Assembly: GCF_005490785.1 (NCBI RefSeq)
Contig: NZ_CP027295.1
Span: forward strand, 1,364,001 to 1,428,000
Direction of reading: 5' to 3'
Length of the DNA stretch: 64,000 bases
From: Brachybacterium sp. SGAir0954
GTDB taxonomy: Bacteria > Actinomycetota > Actinomycetes > Actinomycetales > Dermabacteraceae
The notes under the pieces are model-generated. The model saw only the letters and a program-made list of their open reading frames with translations. It was not told where the DNA came from and did not search any database. The position numbers and the translations under genes are program-made. Positions 43,656 through 52,595 of the stretch are shown piece by piece. Each line of letters opens with the position of its first letter. Position 1 is the stretch's first letter.

Positions 43656-44035
43656 GCAGCCCCCTTCGGGATCGTGACGGTGAAGTGCAACGGCAGGGTC
43701 GTGTACTCCTGGCCGTCGCTCGTGACCTCCGGCTCGCGACGCACTGGGCCCCGCGAGACGAGCTCGATGCGCGACAGGCCGTCGAGCACACGAGACCCCT
43801 CGAGGACCTGCTCGACCGTGTCCGCGTCGGCCTCGATGTACTGAGCGCCGAGGTCCACGACCGTGACGCCGAACCGGAACCGACGCGCCCCCTCCTCGCG
43901 AGAGAGCGACCGGATCTGCGTGGGCTGAAGCGTGTACACCAGCAGGTAGGGGAGTCGCGCCTTGTTCGGGACGTCGCCGGTGCCGTAGACGCGCGGCTGG
44001 GTCTCCTCGAGGAGCGCCTTGATCTGCTCAAGCAC
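43652..44035 (-). CDS. Tail terminator / minor tail protein
   Basis: 127 residues, alpha/beta (LEQIKALLEETQPRVYGTGD then alternating strands). Located just before the tail tube subunit, as gpU-like tail terminators are. GTG start at 44035 overlaps the HK97-gp10-like gene by eight bases. Confidence 0.65.
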   Translation of the reverse strand: MLEQIKALLEETQPRVYGTGDVPNKARLPYLLVYTLQPTQIRSLSREEGARRFRFGVTVVDLGAQYIEADADTVEQVLEGSRVLDGLSRIELVSRGPVRREPEVTSDGQEYTTLPLHFTVTIPKGAA

Positions 44036-44411
44036 CGCGCATCACCTTCTCGAGCATCTGCTCCATCGCCGTGACGAGGCGAGGCTCCTCGTCGGCGAGG
44101 CCCGCCTCGACGTCGAGGACGGGGGCGTTCTTCCGGGACCCGAAGTAGAGCAGGTTGCCGAGGGCGCCCTGCATCCGCTCCTTGTCCGGTCCGACCTCGT
44201 AGCCGACCCCCGCTCCCGGCGTGGGGTCGTAGGAGATTGAGCCGTGGAAGTGGCGGGCGGAGCCGGTGAGTTGCTTCGCGTCCTCCGCCATTCGTCTCTT
44301 GACGTTGAGGGCGCCCTTCTCGAGCACCTTCTCCGCCTCGCTGACGACAGCTCGAGGGGCCTTCCCGAGGTCGGTGGCGAGCCGCCGAACCTCGCTCACG
44401 TCGATGCTCAT
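44028..44411 (-). CDS. HK97 gp10-like neck protein
   Basis: 127 residues. N-terminal helix (VSEVRRLATDLGKAPRAVVS), then GALNVKRRMAEDAKQLTGSARHF, LYFGSRKNAPVLDVEAGL; this pattern is usual in HK97-gp10-type head-tail joining proteins. ATGA overlap with the gene upstream. Confidence 0.72.
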   Translation of the reverse strand: MSIDVSEVRRLATDLGKAPRAVVSEAEKVLEKGALNVKRRMAEDAKQLTGSARHFHGSISYDPTPGAGVGYEVGPDKERMQGALGNLLYFGSRKNAPVLDVEAGLADEEPRLVTAMEQMLEKVMRGA

Positions 44412-44821
44412 GCCACGATCTCCTCGCAGTTGAATCGGCGAGCAGTGCGCCACGACTTCACCGGATCCACGCGGACCCGGAACCGTGCCCCCGCGAGGTT
44501 CCCGTCACGAGAGCTGTCGACGACGAACACGTCATCGACGAGCACCGTGACGGTCTCCGACGCGGGGATGTGCACCTCGAACGTCGCGAGGGTGCTGGTG
44601 CCGCCGCCGGACTCCGGCTGAGACGGGTACGACTGCTGCGACTGGACCTTCCCCCGGCCCGACCACACCGTCTCCATCTCAGGGACCGTGTCCCCATCGA
44701 CTCGGACGGTGCGGCCGGTCGGCCGATCAAGGCGGAGCTCATCGACCATCAGCGACTCGGCGAGCTGCTGCCCCCGGATGGTGGCCTCAGCGATCCTCAG
44801 AGAGAAGTCCACGGGTACCAC
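44408..44821 (-). CDS. Head-tail connector (DUF6093-like)
   Basis: 137 residues, mostly beta strands (TGRTVRVDGDTVPEMETVWSG, ETVTVLVDDVFVVDSS). Position after the head-tail adaptor gene fits a head closure (stopper) protein. GTG at 44821 is used here; a GTG three codons later is also possible. Overlaps the upstream gene by about 25 bases. Confidence 0.62.
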   Translation of the reverse strand: MVPVDFSLRIAEATIRGQQLAESLMVDELRLDRPTGRTVRVDGDTVPEMETVWSGRGKVQSQQSYPSQPESGGGTSTLATFEVHIPASETVTVLVDDVFVVDSSRDGNLAGARFRVRVDPVKSWRTARRFNCEEIVA

Positions 44822-45261
44822 TCATCCGTCGGGGGAGGCAGAGGCGCGATGGGGCCGGGGAGGCCGGCGTCGGTGCGGATCGTGAACGCATCCGAGGCGA
44901 ACCCAGCGGGCTCGAGCTTGGCGAGTTCGTCGTCCGTGAACCAGGCGCCCGACAGCGTCTCCGACGCGAGCGTCTCGGAGACGGTCGCGTCGTCGACGGT
45001 GTAGGAGAACTGCCGGCGGCCCTGCGGGTTCTGCAGACGCCGGAGGACTGCAGAGCGGATAACCCGCCCCACCCGTTCCAGGAGCCCCTCCTCAGGCGGC
45101 TCCGCGAGCCGCTCGGTAAGGCGCAGGTACGGGAGGTCCATCAGCTCGTCCCAGGCGTCAGACAGCCAGGCGGGGATCACGCGCTCCTCGTCGGGAGTGA
45201 GTGCCCGGAAGAAGCGCTCTCGCACGTCCTCGAGCGTGACCAGGTTGTCCGGCATGCTCAT
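44797..45261 (-). CDS. Head-tail adaptor protein
   Basis: 154 residues, N-terminal half helical (LVTLEDVRERFFRALTPDEE, WLSDAWDELMDLPYLRLTERL), in the pattern of gp6/gp15-type adaptors that bind the portal. ATG at 45261 is picked because GGGG lies nine bases upstream; a GTG two codons before is too close to it. Confidence 0.7.
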   Translation of the reverse strand: MSMPDNLVTLEDVRERFFRALTPDEERVIPAWLSDAWDELMDLPYLRLTERLAEPPEEGLLERVGRVIRSAVLRRLQNPQGRRQFSYTVDDATVSETLASETLSGAWFTDDELAKLEPAGFASDAFTIRTDAGLPGPIAPLPPPTDEWYPWTSL

Positions 45262-45275
45262 GGGCACTCACCCCT

Positions 45276-45431
45276 TCACTCGGAGTCGGTGGAGGTCTTC
45301 CGCCGACGGGACGTAGGAGCGGGCCGCTCCTCGGCGGCGGGGCGCTTGAACCCCGCCGCCAGGAAGCGCTCGACCAGCTCCTCGGGGACATTGACCAGCT
45401 TCCCCGTGCCGCTGTTGATCAGCTGGATCAC
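45276..45431 (-). CDS. Small protein after the major capsid gene
   Basis: 51 residues: IQLINSGTGKLVNVPEELVE then FLAAGFKRPA and a basic tail. GTG at 45431 overlaps the capsid stop codon (GTGA). Small genes of this kind, with a strand-helix start and basic end, are common after the capsid gene in actinophages; function unknown. Confidence 0.65.
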   Translation of the reverse strand: MIQLINSGTGKLVNVPEELVERFLAAGFKRPAAEERPAPTSRRRKTSTDSE

Positions 45432-46318
45432 GCGGCGTCCGCGGTCAGCTTCACGAAGTGGGCGGGATCGCGGACGATGAAGCCGATCTCGACCTCAGCG
45501 CGGATCGCGAACATGTTGCGCTGCCAGAGGTTGATCTGGGTGCCGCCACGGTTGATCGTGGCCTGGTCCGAGATGCCGACCTTGATGCCCTCGACGGAGC
45601 CCCAGATCGCGGAGCGCGCGAAGTCGCCGGCGATGCCGGTGACGTCGGGGGTGGCGGTGCCGTCGAACACGGCGGAGGTCTTCAGCACGTCGCGGCCGAA
45701 GATCGAGCCGATCGCACCGGAGTCGGTGCGGGCGTCGCGGAGGAAGGCGTAGTTGCCCTGGCCGTCCTTCGCGGTCATGACGGTGCCCTCGAGCTGCGGG
45801 GACACGAGCCAGTGCGACAGGTCGCCGCCGGCCGCCGCGACGGTCGACAGGACGGTCGCGAGGTCGTCGACGACGTCGGCACCGCCGACGGCCACGGCAG
45901 CGGAACCGCCGAGGACGTCGAAGCCGGAGCCGGGGGCGGTGCTGCCCAGGATGGTCTGGTCGAACTTCTTGCCCAGCGCGAGCGGGAGGCGGCGCGCGAG
46001 CTCGGCGTACAGGCCGGGCAGGTCGCGACGGAACTCGTCGGAGAAGGGCTCGATGACGGCCAGCTTGTAGGGCGTGAGCACCTTCGAGGAGACCGTCGCG
46101 TTGGAGACGGGCTTCTCAGCGGTCTCCGCCACCCAGTCGGCCTCGGCGTCGCCGGTGATGATCGGGATGGTCACGCCGGTGCCCGGGATGTTGATCTGGC
46201 GGGCGGCCTGCATGAAGACGGAGTTGTCCACAGCGGTGGACCAGATCTCCTGGGAGATCTCGCGGGGGAGGTTGGACGCCACACCGGCGGAGGTGCGGTT
46301 CAGGTCGATGCCTGCCAT
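45428..46318 (-). CDS. Major capsid protein (HK97 fold)
   Basis: 296 residues. Typical order: N-terminal arm (VASNLPREISQEIWSTAVDN), E-loop with VTIPIITGDAEADWVAET near 48-66, spine and P-domain, and the C-terminal segment RNMFAIRAEVEIGFIVRDPAHFVKL near 263-290 that marks HK97-like capsids. It follows the scaffold gene by 18 bases. No separate protease gene is seen. Confidence 0.92.
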   Translation of the reverse strand: MAGIDLNRTSAGVASNLPREISQEIWSTAVDNSVFMQAARQINIPGTGVTIPIITGDAEADWVAETAEKPVSNATVSSKVLTPYKLAVIEPFSDEFRRDLPGLYAELARRLPLALGKKFDQTILGSTAPGSGFDVLGGSAAVAVGGADVVDDLATVLSTVAAAGGDLSHWLVSPQLEGTVMTAKDGQGNYAFLRDARTDSGAIGSIFGRDVLKTSAVFDGTATPDVTGIAGDFARSAIWGSVEGIKVGISDQATINRGGTQINLWQRNMFAIRAEVEIGFIVRDPAHFVKLTADAA

Positions 46319-46336
46319 GGGGGACCCCTTCCAGGG

Positions 46337-46828
46337 TTAGTTGTTGATGCGCTCAGCGAAGAACTGAGCGAACTTGTCAGCGGTCGATCCGCCGCTCGAG
46401 GCGCCATGGGCGCCCTGGGACGGGTCGGGGGCCGGAGTGCCCGGCTTCGCGGCCTCAGCGATGGCCGCCTTGAGCTGCTTCGCGGAGTCACGGATGTCGT
46501 CCTCCGTGGACCCGGTCAGGTACCCGATCAGCCCCTCGGGGATCTGCTCGGACACCGCGACACGGTCACGAAGCGACGCCTGCTGCGCCGCCTCGTACTT
46601 CGCGGACAGGGCCTCGATCTGCTTCTGCATCAGCTCCGCCTCGGAGAGCGACGCGTTCGCCTTCTCCTCGAGCTGCGCCTCGAGCGCCTTCACGCGCTTC
46701 TCGGCATCAGCGGCACGCTTCCGCTCCGCGTCGAGAGCCTTCTTGCCACCCTCGCCCAGCTGCTCCGCAGGCTCGCCCTGCTGCTCCTGGGTGGCCTCGG
46801 GGGCCTCGGTGGTCTGCTCGTCAGCCAT
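46337..46828 (-). CDS. Capsid scaffold protein
   Basis: 163 residues; acidic start (MADEQTTEAPEATQEQQGEP), a central coiled coil (about 30-85, ALDAERKRAADAEKRVKALE) and a C-terminal helix (TADKFAQFFAERINN) that would bind the capsid subunit. Sits directly before the major capsid gene. AAGGAG precedes the ATG. Confidence 0.85.
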   Translation of the reverse strand: MADEQTTEAPEATQEQQGEPAEQLGEGGKKALDAERKRAADAEKRVKALEAQLEEKANASLSEAELMQKQIEALSAKYEAAQQASLRDRVAVSEQIPEGLIGYLTGSTEDDIRDSAKQLKAAIAEAAKPGTPAPDPSQGAHGASSGGSTADKFAQFFAERINN

Positions 46829-46908
46829 ACGGCACTCCTTCTACTGCAGGCCCCCATCGCAGGGGCGGTTGCCCCACCGGCATCGCGCCAGCAGGGAGGT
46901 TCATGTGG

Positions 46909-48144
46909 TCAGCGGGCTCGCCCGCCGTAGAAGCCGAGGACCACGACCTCGAAGTCGCGTTCCACTCGGCGTCGGATGTCGTCCGTCAGCGGGCCCCGCC
47001 CGAACGGGTTCCGGCCTTCGCGGACGGCGTCCCAGTTCGCGCCGGCGTCGAAACGGTGCCGCTCGGCGGCGGTCATCGTCGCGCGGGACATCGGGTGCCG
47101 GACGCCGGTCCTCCGGGCCTGCTCGACAGACCAGCGGGCACCGACGCGCTTCCCGCCTCGGCCCATCTGCCCGTAGCCCTCACGCTGGCCTCGGATCACG
47201 CCGTCGGGATCCTGCCCACCGGGGAGCACGTAGCGGTGCTGCTCGAGGAGGCGAAGCGCCGCGTCGCGGTTGCCGCCGGCGCGCTCGTAGATCCCGTCAG
47301 GTGTGAGTCGAGCGGTGCTCCCGCGGTAGATCCCTCGACGGCGAGACGTTGACGCCGTGGTCGTCATCCCGTCGGACGCACGGCCACGCCGCGCGTTCTG
47401 CACCTGGAAGATGTCCGCGCCGTCGCGGATTGCCTGCGCGTTCCCGGTGCCGAACAGTCGTCCCTGGTCCTTCTCGGACAGGGAGTTGAAGTATTCGTAG
47501 GGGTCCATCACGAACCCCTCGTCGCGAGCCCACTGCTGGGACTTCGCGGGGATGTGGACGCAGTCGCACTGCGGGTGCCGCTGGAACCCGTCGTTCCAGC
47601 GGAACCAGCGGCCCGCCAGGATCGCGCATCGGGAGCACGACGGCGGGTTCAGCATCCGCGTGTACCCGCCGGTGAAGCGGGTCGCGTTGAGCGCCGTCGC
47701 GGCCTTCCGCCCAGCATCGGACACGAGGCCCCGGACGATCTTCTCGAACTCGCCACGCACCGCACGGAGAGCAGGCGCCGGCGCAGTCCCCGACGCGATC
47801 GCGGCCTTCGCGCGAATCGCCGGCACGTAGAGCGCGCCCTCGAGGTCGCCGCCATCGGACGACGTCCCGGCGAACGACTCCGGGTCGACGAATGCGGCAG
47901 GCAGCTGGTACTGCCCCGTCGCCACGGCCATGTCCCGGTAGGACGTCACGGCCGACTCGGCAGCGCTGATCTGCGCCGACGTCACCGCGACCGTCACCGC
48001 GGGGAGCAGCGGCTCCCACGTCTCCGAGATCGCCGAGGGGGACACTTCGCGCCACGCGGCGAGTGCAGCCCTCAGCGCGTCACGCTGGTACGACTGCACT
48101 CGCCAGTAGTGGTTCGCGACGTCACGAGGAACCGTCTGCCCCAT
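46909..48144 (-). CDS. MuF-like minor head protein
   Basis: 411 residues. Long helical N-terminal part, then the metal-binding signature of phage minor head (VG15/MuF) proteins: PPSCSRCAILAGRWFRWNDG near 167-186 followed by RHPQCDC near 190-196. The C-terminal part (about 260-411) is basic and of unknown function; MuF proteins often carry toxin-like or enzyme domains there, but I do not recognise one. Overlaps the portal gene end by 23 bases. Confidence 0.82.
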   Translation of the reverse strand: MGQTVPRDVANHYWRVQSYQRDALRAALAAWREVSPSAISETWEPLLPAVTVAVTSAQISAAESAVTSYRDMAVATGQYQLPAAFVDPESFAGTSSDGGDLEGALYVPAIRAKAAIASGTAPAPALRAVRGEFEKIVRGLVSDAGRKAATALNATRFTGGYTRMLNPPSCSRCAILAGRWFRWNDGFQRHPQCDCVHIPAKSQQWARDEGFVMDPYEYFNSLSEKDQGRLFGTGNAQAIRDGADIFQVQNARRGRASDGMTTTASTSRRRGIYRGSTARLTPDGIYERAGGNRDAALRLLEQHRYVLPGGQDPDGVIRGQREGYGQMGRGGKRVGARWSVEQARRTGVRHPMSRATMTAAERHRFDAGANWDAVREGRNPFGRGPLTDDIRRRVERDFEVVVLGFYGGRAR

Positions 48145-49486
48145 CAGTGACCTCCACGCTCAGCGGCTTCTCCGCGATCTGGAAGTAGTCCAGGGACTCC
48201 TGATCGAAACGCTCACGCTCGGTCCCCTTTCGGGCCTCGGACCAGCCGAGCTCGTCCCATGCGCCCTCGACAGACAGCACGGGCTTGCCGCCCGTGAGCT
48301 TCACGATGGCATCGGCGCGCGCTGCCGTGGTCGGCGTCGCCGCGTCGTGCCACTCGGTGCGGATCGCGTTGCCCGCGGTCCACTCGCCAGTGCGGAACCG
48401 CTCGTAGAGAGCGCCGACCCATGCCCAGGCGTCACCGAACGCACGCTGCTTCCGCTCCGCGAGCTTCACGTGCGGCGCCTCAGCCGAGCGAATCGCATCA
48501 GCCGACGCCGGATTCGACGTCGTCAGGCCGAGGTATGTCGCCGGCATCTTCGTCACCGACGCGACGAGCCCCGCGTAGTGGTTCACGGTGTCGTGGAAGT
48601 TGGCGAGGTCCGACGCCGAGAACTGCCCGAACTTCGCGTCCTTGTTCGCCGTCGCCATGATCGCGGTGAAGTACGACTCCCACACCGCCAACGGCTGCCC
48701 ATCAGCACCGACGAAGTCGCCCTTCGAGATGCCGGCGACATGACGCGCGGGGATCGCATGCGTCTCCGAAGCGACCTGCAGGTTGGTGAGAGCTCGAGCG
48801 GCCGCATCGGTCAGGCCGATCACGTCAGCCATCTCCGAGACCCCGCGGAAGTCGCCAGCGCGCCGCCGGTTCACCAGCATCACGATCGGAACCCGCCCGA
48901 GACGATGGTCATCGCGGCCGGTCTCGCGCCACTTGCCGCCGCTCTCATCGCGCTGGAACCAGGTCGTCACGTCAGGCTCGTACAGCGTTGCGTGCATCGG
49001 CTGACCAGTCGTCTCCGAGACGCCGTACACCCGCAGAGCACGAGTGATCCTGCGCGTCTTCGGGTCGATGTCAGCCGTGATCTCGCGAGGCGACTCGACC
49101 GTGACCAGCGGGTGCTTCGGATCCTCCGGATTCGCCCCGACGCACACGAAGGAACGGCCGTAGACCAGCGCGTCGATGTGAGCGAGCGACGACTCCGAGT
49201 CCAAGTTGTTGTACGCCCAGCCCTCGAGCACAGCATCAGCCCGCTCGCCGGACGGCAGGTAGAACGTCTTCACGTCCAGCCGCGCCTCGAGCGCATCGAC
49301 GGTCAGCCGAGGCCAGTTCACCGCCGTCTCGAACGATCGCAGTGCCGGCGGGACCGCGAGGCCCATCTGCCGGAGCCGCTGGGAGCCGTTGTAGTAGCGG
49401 TCCAGGTGCTCATCCTGCGTCCACAGGTGATCGCGGAGGATCATCAGGCGGTCGAGAGTTAGCGTGACCTCAAGGTCGATAGCCAT
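48122..49486 (-). CDS. Portal protein (SPP1 gp6-like)
   Basis: 454 residues. SPP1-type portal features: HLDRYYNGSQRLRQMG near 26-41, VNWPRLTVDALEARLDV near 56-72, and the helical stem GLTTSNPASADAIRSAEAPHVKLAERKQ in pieces near 330-357. It forms the dodecameric vertex for DNA passage. ATG at 49486 is chosen for GAGGGG five bases upstream; a GTG two codons earlier would precede that site. Confidence 0.9.
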   Translation of the reverse strand: MAIDLEVTLTLDRLMILRDHLWTQDEHLDRYYNGSQRLRQMGLAVPPALRSFETAVNWPRLTVDALEARLDVKTFYLPSGERADAVLEGWAYNNLDSESSLAHIDALVYGRSFVCVGANPEDPKHPLVTVESPREITADIDPKTRRITRALRVYGVSETTGQPMHATLYEPDVTTWFQRDESGGKWRETGRDDHRLGRVPIVMLVNRRRAGDFRGVSEMADVIGLTDAAARALTNLQVASETHAIPARHVAGISKGDFVGADGQPLAVWESYFTAIMATANKDAKFGQFSASDLANFHDTVNHYAGLVASVTKMPATYLGLTTSNPASADAIRSAEAPHVKLAERKQRAFGDAWAWVGALYERFRTGEWTAGNAIRTEWHDAATPTTAARADAIVKLTGGKPVLSVEGAWDELGWSEARKGTERERFDQESLDYFQIAEKPLSVEVTDGADGSS

Positions 49487-49495
49487 GCTCACCCC

Positions 49496-51097
49496 TCATC
49501 GGAAGAAGATCAGTCGGTTGTCTTCGGCGGCACCCCAGCCAGCCTGGATCGCGTCGAATCGCGCCTCGTACGCGAGCGTCGCCCCCATGACGGAGTCGAT
49601 CTTGCGGTCGGACTTGTCGTGCTCCTTGCGGACCAGACGATGGATGCCGCGCTGCCGCACATAGGCGTTCCGGAAGTGCTCCATGAACACCGGATCACCC
49701 GAGTGCCACACCGACCCGTTCATCAGGTCCGTGCGCAGACGATCCAGCGCGCCGCCGATCGCCGTGTACCTCGAGGTGTCCCACGCCATCACCGTCTCGT
49801 CCCCGAACTCCTCGGAGAGCTGATCGATGTCGGACCGCCACTCGTGCGGGTCGAAGTACGCCCGGGACACCTTGTACCGGCCGAACGCCTCACGGATCGT
49901 CGCCAGGACGTCAGCACGAGGGACCTCCCACCAGGCGCCTGCAGGGCCCGACGGCTTCGACCAGATCCCCAGAGGGAACAGGTAGCCATCGGACATGCGA
50001 GAGCCGATCAGGACCGTCGAGTCGTCGTTCAGCGAACCGTCGAAGCCGAGGGAGATCTCCTCGCCCGGCACGATCTCCTCCGCACGCTCCTGACGCTCCA
50101 CGATCGCCGCAGGGATCCACGCGTCCTTCGAGGACAGCGGCCGGTTCAGGTAGTACCGGGCCGCCGTCTCCTCGTCAGGGCACGAGCGGACATCCCGCAT
50201 CGTCCGGTAGATCCGCTCGAGGTCCATCCACTCGGACGCAGCGCCGTACACGTACTTCAGCTGCCGGAGCGTGTGGTCGTGGTCCTCGATGTCGACCTTG
50301 CCCTTCGCCTCACGGTGATCGACCCACACCTCGGGCGGGAGCTCCTGCTTCCGCCACATCGTGAGGGTCTCCTCGAAGATCGATCCCTCACCCGGCCGGT
50401 ACGCCGTCGAGGTCTGCATCATCCAGGGCTCCGCAGCCTTGCGCTTGCCGAGGTTCCGTCGAACCGTCCCGTACATCGCCTTCAGCTCGCGGAGCGTGTA
50501 CAGGTGCGTCTCATCAGCGCACGCCCACGTTTCCTTGCCGCCGTCCTTCGACGCGGCACCCGAAGTCGATGCACGGATCTCGCCGCCACCCTCGAGGTAC
50601 AGGGCACTCGACGTCTGCCAGTTCCGCAGGTGCGAGTCCAGCGTGTACACGTCAGGGTGGTGCTCCTGGCCCCATTCGCCGGCGATGAACGCGATGTTCG
50701 CGAACGTGTTCCCCGCCTGCGACTCCTCCGTCGCCAGGCACTTCAGGAACGGGGAGACGATCTTCCGGCCCACAGGCTGACCGTTCTCATCCCAGTGCGA
50801 GAACCGCGCCGGCCCGAACGCCTCGAAGCAGCCGATGAACCCAGCCACCTCCGACTTCGCGCGCCCCTTCGGACGCGACAGCACGGCCTCGTCCATCACG
50901 CGGCGGCCCGTCTCCGGATGGATCCGGTACGCATGCGCCAGGAACTCCCACATCTCACGATCCAGGACCACAGGCTCACCCTGCACATCGCCCGGACCAT
51001 GGCAGGTGTACGCCTCGATCCACAGCCCAGCCTCATAGCCGAGTGTCGGGAAGCCGAAGCCGAGCGGGTCGAACGCCGGATCAGAGTTCCAGGTCAT
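49496..51097 (-). CDS. terL: Terminase large subunit
   Basis: 533 residues. ATPase half with a deviant Walker A SRPKGRAKSE near 69-78 and Walker B WACADETHL near 182-190; nuclease half starting at LGFDGSLNDDSTVL near 344-357 with the RNase-H-like Asp. Packages DNA into the prohead. ATG overlaps the small-subunit stop (ATGA). Confidence 0.93.
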   Translation of the reverse strand: MTWNSDPAFDPLGFGFPTLGYEAGLWIEAYTCHGPGDVQGEPVVLDREMWEFLAHAYRIHPETGRRVMDEAVLSRPKGRAKSEVAGFIGCFEAFGPARFSHWDENGQPVGRKIVSPFLKCLATEESQAGNTFANIAFIAGEWGQEHHPDVYTLDSHLRNWQTSSALYLEGGGEIRASTSGAASKDGGKETWACADETHLYTLRELKAMYGTVRRNLGKRKAAEPWMMQTSTAYRPGEGSIFEETLTMWRKQELPPEVWVDHREAKGKVDIEDHDHTLRQLKYVYGAASEWMDLERIYRTMRDVRSCPDEETAARYYLNRPLSSKDAWIPAAIVERQERAEEIVPGEEISLGFDGSLNDDSTVLIGSRMSDGYLFPLGIWSKPSGPAGAWWEVPRADVLATIREAFGRYKVSRAYFDPHEWRSDIDQLSEEFGDETVMAWDTSRYTAIGGALDRLRTDLMNGSVWHSGDPVFMEHFRNAYVRQRGIHRLVRKEHDKSDRKIDSVMGATLAYEARFDAIQAGWGAAEDNRLIFFR

Positions 51098-51516
51098 CCG
51101 AACCGGTCCGCCAGACTCACGACCTTCGACGCCGAGGTCCCCGACGTCTTCGGAGCGTACGAACCACGCCCGCCACCACGCTGCTGAGGCCGAACACCCG
51201 CCGCATCCGGCAGACGCAGCGAGGCGAGGAGCTGCTTGAACACGTTCTGCTGCTGCCGAGCCTCAGAGAGAGCCCCATCGACACGGAGCTCGATCACCCG
51301 AGTGTCCTCGTCGTCGAGATCCACCCGGGACATCAGATGCGCCCACGCACCCTCACGCCCAGACAGCTTCTCCTCGAGCCGATCGAGACGATCCGCGCAC
51401 CGGCACGCCTCCTCGAGCAGCACCCGCTGCATCGGATCGAGGTCGTGCTCCTCGGTGATCTCCCGCCACAGCCGGCGCCCTCGAGAGCCCAGCCCCTTCG
51501 GTGCGGTGACTGCCAC
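51094..51516 (-). CDS. terS: Terminase small subunit
   Basis: 140 residues, mostly helical (RGRRLWREITEEHDLDPMQR, LLEEACRCADRLDRLEEKL) with a Gln/Gly/Arg-rich C-terminus. Directly before terL. GTG at 51516 has GGAGG eight bases upstream; an earlier GTG at 51531 is possible. It should recognise the packaging site, which probably lies just upstream. Confidence 0.85.
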   Translation of the reverse strand: MAVTAPKGLGSRGRRLWREITEEHDLDPMQRVLLEEACRCADRLDRLEEKLSGREGAWAHLMSRVDLDDEDTRVIELRVDGALSEARQQQNVFKQLLASLRLPDAAGVRPQQRGGGRGSYAPKTSGTSASKVVSLADRFG

Positions 51517-51531
51517 GGCGACCACCTCCAC

Positions 51532-51768
51532 CTCGAGTGCTGGACGGCCGCGGCCGGCGATGTTTTCAGGTCTGTGGACTGCGAGACACCTCCCCGGCGG
51601 TCCGGCGTGCTGCCGCCGTCGGGGTATCCCCCCTGGTCAGGGGCTTGCGGTACAAGGTTGGTACAACGCTGTGACCTGCGCGTTCGCTTGAAGAGAGTCG
51701 CTTGAAGAGTTGCATCACTGCAGGTCAGAGCGTTGCGCTGTGTCGCATGACGTGTGCATCGGTGCTGT
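51532..51768. other. Non-coding, cos-like packaging region
   Basis: 237 bp without a gene, between terS and the HNH endonuclease. It holds a near-palindrome CCCCTG-GT-CAGGGG (51630-51643), two GTACAA boxes 11 bp apart (51650, 51661) and a tandem repeat TCGCTTGAAGAG twice with a 14-bp period (51684-51695, 51698-51709). Position between HNH and terS is where many actinophages keep cos. The exact cut site cannot be read off. Confidence 0.5.
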
Positions 51769-52104
51769 TCAGCGTGTCGGGTGGCTGGCTTGGCCTGCTG
51801 CGCTGAGGTTGCAGTGCTCGTGTTCTGGGCCTCGGATGATGGCGCGGTTGTGGTCGTCGTGTCCGAGGTTCCATGGTTCGTCTGCGGTGATGGGGTGGCC
51901 GCACCGCCAGCAGGTGGCACGTCCGGTGGCTACGAGTGGGGCGAGGGCTTGGCGGGTGCGGTCGTAGTCGCGGTCGTAGCCGCGTGCTTGCCTGGTGCCT
52001 CGTGCTCGGTCTCGTGTGCGGGTGTGGGTGGGGCACCGGGGGGTGCCGTGCGGGACGGGGGTCGGGCAGTCCGCTTCGGCGCATGGGTGCTTGGCGCGGG
52101 GCAT
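51769..52104 (-). CDS. HNH endonuclease (packaging-associated)
   Basis: 111 residues. Metal-finger Cys pairs at CWRCG (65-69) and HCN (97-99), HNH core NLGHDDHNRAIIRGPEH (79-95). Free-standing HNH proteins next to terminase genes, such as HK97 gp74, assist cos cleavage. N-terminal CAEADC and CPTH form a second possible zinc site. ATG at 52104 has GGGGAGG five bases upstream. Confidence 0.88.
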   Translation of the reverse strand: MPRAKHPCAEADCPTPVPHGTPRCPTHTRTRDRARGTRQARGYDRDYDRTRQALAPLVATGRATCWRCGHPITADEPWNLGHDDHNRAIIRGPEHEHCNLSAAGQASHPTR

Positions 52105-52249
52105 GTGCACCTCCCCGTTCGTTGGGCCCGCCGGCCCCGCCCGGGGTTGTCTCTCCTCGGGCGGGGGGCGGGTTGGCGCTGCGCTGGTTCCCCTTGGGGT
52201 GGATGGGTCTTCCTGCGCGCGCGTCCCGCGAGCTGGTGTGCTCGAGCGG

Positions 52250-52309
52250 GGGCATGAGAAAAGCCCCGGACCGGTGAGGTCTCAGGGCTTCTGGGCGCAC
52301 TACGTGCGC
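52250..52309 (-). terminator. Terminator hairpins, copy 4 of the CTTNNNCATGCCC family
   Basis: AAGCCC and GGACC (52261-52272) pair with GGTCT and GGGCTT (52278-52290); minus-strand tail CTTTTCTCATGCCC. A second hairpin GCGCAC-TAC-GTGCGC (52295-52309) precedes it. Together they end the replication block before the HNH and packaging genes. The rest of 52105-52249 holds no gene that I can support. Confidence 0.7.
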
Positions 52310-52319
52310 GAACAGTGTC

Positions 52320-52595
52320 TCACACTTCGTCGTCGACTGCACGCACCTCTTCGTCGATCGACTCGGTGATGTGGATCAGCGAGTCGGAGGGCTTGGAGCG
52401 GGTGCCCCGGAGGTCGGCGATCTGGTCCTCGAGCACCGCGACGGCGCGCATGATGTCGTCGGCGAGCTCGGTGATCTCGACAGCGGCAGCATCGGGGCGG
52501 TTGACATCGATCAGGCGCTGCGCGAGCTGGTACGCGATGGGGTTCCGCTTCGGGTCGAAGTCCCCGGTCTCGAGGTACTTGGGGTCGAGGCTCAT
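52320..52595 (-). CDS. Small helical phage protein
   Basis: 91 residues, acidic, helical (AAAVEITELADDIMRAVAVLEDQIADL near 35-61). ATGA overlap with the gene upstream and AGGAG before the start. Last gene of the replication block; function unknown. Confidence 0.7.
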   Translation of the reverse strand: MSLDPKYLETGDFDPKRNPIAYQLAQRLIDVNRPDAAAVEITELADDIMRAVAVLEDQIADLRGTRSKPSDSLIHITESIDEEVRAVDDEV

